From RFPW01 sp040401595 (GTDB lineage: Bacteria > Pseudomonadota > Gammaproteobacteria > Burkholderiales > Burkholderiaceae_E): DNA of 64,000 nucleotides. A program made the position numbers and the translations under genes. Positions 61,631-64,000 of this stretch are shown in pieces. The notes under the pieces were generated by a model. It saw only the letters and a program-made list of their open reading frames with translations, was not told the origin of the DNA and did no database searches. Each line of letters opens with the position of its first letter. Within the stretch, counting starts at the first letter, position 1. The stretch is taken from NCBI GenBank assembly GCA_040401595.1, contig JBBAOE010000009.1:1-64000 (forward strand). The letters run 5' to 3'.

Positions 61631-62647
61631 ATGACCCAGAGTTCCCCAGGCACACCGGTGGGCCAGATCCCGCCGGGTCAGATCCCACCGGGCCAGATCC
61701 AGTCGGACCCGATCGATCACCTAGCGCTCAGTCGGCTGTTCCCGGGCTTTGTCGAGCAGCGTGTGCGGGTACCGGATCGGGCGGCAGGACCTGCGCAGAC
61801 GATCTCCATTCCGGTTTTGCGGGCCGGCCATGGCCCGGCGCTGCTCCTGCTGCACGGGCATCCGCAGACGCGCGCACTCTGGCACCGGGTGGCGGCGCGT
61901 CTGGCGCAGCAGTTCACCGTCGTCCTGACGGATCTGCGCGGTTACGGCGACGCCGACAAACCGGCCCTCCTGGCCAACCATGCCCAGCAGAGTTTCCGGG
62001 CCATGGCCGGGGATCAGGTCGAGGTCATGCGCGCCTTGGGTTTTGAGCGCTTTCGGGTTCTGGCGCATGACCGCGGTGCGCGCACGGCACACCGTATGGC
62101 GCTCGATCATCCGGCCTGTGTCGAGCGGATGACGCTGCTCGATATCGCACCCACGCTGGCGATGTATGAGGCGACCGATCGGGAATTTGCCACGCGCTAC
62201 TGGCACTGGTTTTTCCTGATCCAACCAGCGCCCTGGCCAGAGCGACTGATTCAGGCCGATCCGCAGGCCTACCTGGCGGCCACCATGGGGAGCCGGCACG
62301 CGGGTCTCTCCGTATTTGATCCGCAGGCGATGGCGCAGTATCAACGCTGTCTGAGTGATCCGGCAACGATTCAAGCCCTGTGCGAGGACTACCGGGCGGC
62401 GGCGACGATCGATCTCGAGCATGACCGGATCGATCGTGCGGCCGGGCGCCGGGTCATGTGCCCCGTGCAGATTCTCTGGGGCAAGCACGGTACGATCGAG
62501 GCTTGTTTCGATGCCCTGGCCGAATGGCGTCGGGTTGCTGATACGGTCAGCGGGCATGCGCTGCCCTGCGGCCATTACATCGCTGAAGAAGCCCCGGACG
62601 CATTGCTCGAAGCCGTTCTTCCATTCCTCCAAGGACCCTCTCCATGA
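61631..62647 (+). CDS. Alpha/beta hydrolase, fluoroacetate/haloacetate dehalogenase-like
   Basis: A 338-residue alpha/beta hydrolase. Oxyanion segment HGHPQT at 75-80; nucleophile Asp147 with Arg148 and Arg151 in AHDRGARTAHR; acid Asp171 (LLDIAPT); His192-Trp193 (YWHWFF); Tyr254 (CEDYRAAA); and catalytic His315 (CGHYIAEEAP). These match, one for one, the nucleophile, carboxylate-binding Arg pair and halide-pocket His/Trp/Tyr of the Rhodopseudomonas fluoroacetate dehalogenase as I recall it. The first 25 residues contain a GQIPP repeat absent from the family. The stop overlaps the next gene's start. Confidence 0.82.
   Translation: MTQSSPGTPVGQIPPGQIPPGQIQSDPIDHLALSRLFPGFVEQRVRVPDRAAGPAQTISIPVLRAGHGPALLLLHGHPQTRALWHRVAARLAQQFTVVLTDLRGYGDADKPALLANHAQQSFRAMAGDQVEVMRALGFERFRVLAHDRGARTAHRMALDHPACVERMTLLDIAPTLAMYEATDREFATRYWHWFFLIQPAPWPERLIQADPQAYLAATMGSRHAGLSVFDPQAMAQYQRCLSDPATIQALCEDYRAAATIDLEHDRIDRAAGRRVMCPVQILWGKHGTIEACFDALAEWRRVADTVSGHALPCGHYIAEEAPDALLEAVLPFLQGPSP
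61661..61705 (+). repeat. 15-bp in-frame repeat encoding GQIPP
   Basis: Three consecutive 15-bp units, GGCCAGATCCCGCCG, GGTCAGATCCCACCG and GGCCAGATCCAGTCG, encode GQIPP, GQIPP and GQIQS in the hydrolase N-terminus. Confidence 0.85.
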
Positions 62648-63780
62648 GCCTCAGTTCCGCCCAGACGCCGGGTACGACCTCAGCCATGCGTTCAGCCACT
62701 ACGCATCGGATTGCGGTGCTCGCCGGTGACGGCATCGGCAAGGAAGTGGTCCCGCCGGCAATCGAGGTTCTCGATACCGCGGCGCGCCGATTCGGTATTT
62801 CGCTTGCCTGGGATCATTTTGATTTTGCGTCCTGCGACTGGTATGCCAAGCACGGCGAGATGATGCCGGCGAACTGGAAGGACCAGGTGGGTGGCCATGA
62901 GGCGATCTTTTTTGGCGCCGTCGGCTGGCCCGCGCTCGTGCCAGACCATATTTCTCTGTGGGGTTCCCTGCTGAAGTTTCGCCGCGAGTTCGATCAGTAC
63001 GTCAACTTGCGCCCGGTCCGCCTGCTGGCGGGTGTGCCGTGTCCGGTGGTGCGCCGCGACGGCAGTCCCCGCCAGCCCGGTGAGATTGACTTCTATGTGG
63101 TGCGGGAGAACACGGAGGGGGAATACTCATCGGTGGGCGGTCGTCTGTTCGAGGGTACCGAGCGCGAGGTCGTTCTTCAGGAATCGATTTTCAGCCGTCA
63201 CGGAACCGACCGCATCCTGCGCTACGCCTTCGAGCTGGCGAACCGGCGGGCGCGTCGCCATCTGACGAGTGCGACCAAGAGCAATGGCATCTTTATCTCG
63301 ATGCCCTGGTGGGATGAGCGCGTCGAGGCGATGGCCCGTCAGTTCCCGGATGTGCTTATGGATAAATTTCATATCGACATTCTGGCGGCCCATTTCGTTC
63401 GATTTCCCGAGAAATTTGATGTCGTGGTGGCGAGCAATCTGTTTGGCGACATCCTCTCGGACCTCGGGCCAGCCGTGACGGGCACAATCGCGATTGCGCC
63501 CAGTGCCAATATCAATCCGGAACGGCTCTGGCCCAGCCTGTTCGAACCGGTCCATGGCTCGGCCCCCGATATCGCCGGCCTCGGCATTGCCAATCCGATC
63601 GGGCAGATCTGGTGTGGCGCCATGATGCTGGAGCATCTGGGCTACAAGCCGGCCCATGATGCGATCCTGCAGGCGATCGAAACCGTCACGTCGCAGGGCC
63701 CGCGCACGCCCGATATGGGTGGGAGCGCGACGACACTGGACGTCGCCCGCGCCATTGCCGAAGTCGTGGCCCAACACTGA
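62644..63780 (+). CDS. ttuC: Tartrate dehydrogenase / D-malate dehydrogenase family
   Basis: A 378-residue isocitrate/isopropylmalate dehydrogenase superfamily member. N-terminal AVLAGDGIGKEVVPPA; substrate-region FYVVRENTEGEYSSVGGRLF; metal-binding Asp residues in VVASNLFGDILSDLGPAVTG; and NAD loop EPVHGSAPDIAGLGIANPIG. It is closest by eye to TtuC, which oxidises tartrate or D-malate. ATGA overlap with the dehalogenase-like gene suggests cotranscription. The first 14 residues may not be translated, since a second ATG is at 62686. Confidence 0.88.
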   Translation: MSLSSAQTPGTTSAMRSATTHRIAVLAGDGIGKEVVPPAIEVLDTAARRFGISLAWDHFDFASCDWYAKHGEMMPANWKDQVGGHEAIFFGAVGWPALVPDHISLWGSLLKFRREFDQYVNLRPVRLLAGVPCPVVRRDGSPRQPGEIDFYVVRENTEGEYSSVGGRLFEGTEREVVLQESIFSRHGTDRILRYAFELANRRARRHLTSATKSNGIFISMPWWDERVEAMARQFPDVLMDKFHIDILAAHFVRFPEKFDVVVASNLFGDILSDLGPAVTGTIAIAPSANINPERLWPSLFEPVHGSAPDIAGLGIANPIGQIWCGAMMLEHLGYKPAHDAILQAIETVTSQGPRTPDMGGSATTLDVARAIAEVVAQH

Positions 63781-63783
63781 ATC

Positions 63784-63798
63784 GGAGCGTCAAGCTCC
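63784..63798 (+). other. Small hairpin before pyrC
   Basis: GGAGC (63784-63788) and GCTCC (63794-63798) form a perfect 5-bp stem with a GTCAA loop, 3 bp after the ttuC stop and 25 bp before the pyrC start. The loop sequence GCGTCAA recurs twice nearby (63801 and 63815 regions). A weak terminator or leader structure. Confidence 0.35.
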
Positions 63799-63823
63799 GC
63801 GCGTCAACTTCAGAGCGTCAACC

Positions 63824-64000
63824 ATGTCGAATCCTGCGATCGATCGTCTGCGCATCACCCAGCCCGATGATTGGCATTTGCATCTGCGTGACGGCGAAGC
63901 CATGGTGGCTGTTCTGACGGCGACGGCTGGCCGATTCCGGCGCGCGATCGTGATGCCCAACCTCAAGCCACCGATCACCAGCGTGGCGGCCGCACAGGCC
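63824..64000 (+). CDS. pyrC: Dihydroorotase, N-terminal part (cut by window end)
   Basis: The first 59 codons are present: MSNPAIDRLRITQPDDWHLH then LRDGEAM and AIVMPNLKPPITSVAAAQA. The DWHLHLRDG motif carries the zinc-binding His pair of class II dihydroorotase, which closes the pyrimidine ring in UMP synthesis. The MPNLKPP segment is also typical. The rest lies beyond the window. Confidence 0.93.
   Translation, partial: MSNPAIDRLRITQPDDWHLHLRDGEAMVAVLTATAGRFRRAIVMPNLKPPITSVAAAQA

Overview
The window is a GC-rich bacterial chromosome segment of ordinary housekeeping genes. Gene order and protein signatures point to a betaproteobacterium of the order Burkholderiales. The evidence is the run secY-infA-rpmJ-rpsM, an rplQ-hemB-engB-cytochrome c4-msrP-lysA-lptM/cyaY-mrcA-aroK-aroB-gltB-gltD-hslR-uvrA/ssb backbone, and the run fmdB-DUF502-aspS-nudB-nuclease-clsB. 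I cannot name the genus. No rRNA, tRNA, CRISPR array, insertion sequence, integrase or phage gene was seen.

Region 1 (1-15186) holds the tail of tuf and the S10, spc and alpha ribosomal clusters on the + strand, including secY, infA, rpmJ and rpoA. It ends at a strong hairpin. The block is subdivided by an extended -10 promoter before rplC, by a hairpin plus a near-consensus sigma70 promoter between rpsQ and rplN, and by several intergenic stem-loops. The most unusual of these is a cluster of overlapping inverted repeats spanning the rplR stop codon.

Region 2 (15266-37365) holds heme synthesis (hemB), a cell-division GTPase (engB), periplasmic redox proteins (a diheme cytochrome c, MsrP), a DUF5666-like lipoprotein, lysine synthesis (lysA) beside lptM and divergent cyaY, PBP1A, the shikimate genes aroK-aroB, glutamate synthase gltB-gltD, hslR and the divergent repair pair uvrA/ssb with a LexA-like box. 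Compared with the Burkholderia order as I remember it, this backbone is trimmed: dsbD, resB/ccsA, msrQ, pilMNOPQ and dgt are not at their usual places. A short decayed remnant of an MFS transporter survives between uvrA and ssb.

Region 3 (37385-45160) holds a compact peroxide/oxygen-defence module (rubrerythrin without its rubredoxin domain, stand-alone rubredoxin, rubredoxin reductase) preceded by paired palindromes. It is followed by fmdB, a DUF502 membrane protein, a probably non-discriminating AspRS, a Nudix hydrolase, a nuclease-fold protein and a cardiolipin synthase.

Region 4 (45182-58234) holds a DUF429 protein, a small secreted protein, a TetR regulator with a palindrome upstream, and a fatty-acid beta-oxidation operon (acyl-CoA dehydrogenase, fused hydroxyacyl-CoA dehydrogenase/enoyl-CoA hydratase, thiolase). 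It continues with an EamA transporter, a second enoyl-CoA hydratase, an SGNH hydrolase, a hotdog thioesterase and an Atm1-type ABC exporter.

Region 5 (58309-64000) holds a glutamate/aspartate ABC uptake system (gltIJKL), an alpha/beta hydrolase carrying the residues of fluoroacetate dehalogenase, a tartrate/D-malate dehydrogenase and the start of pyrC. Short in-phase or intergenic tandem repeats (11, 12, 14 and 15 bp) recur in the second half of the window. I did not find a clearly new multi-gene system. The best leads are the rplR-rpsE switch-like structure, the paired palindromes before the rubrerythrin module, the putative dehalogenase, and the traces of genome reduction.
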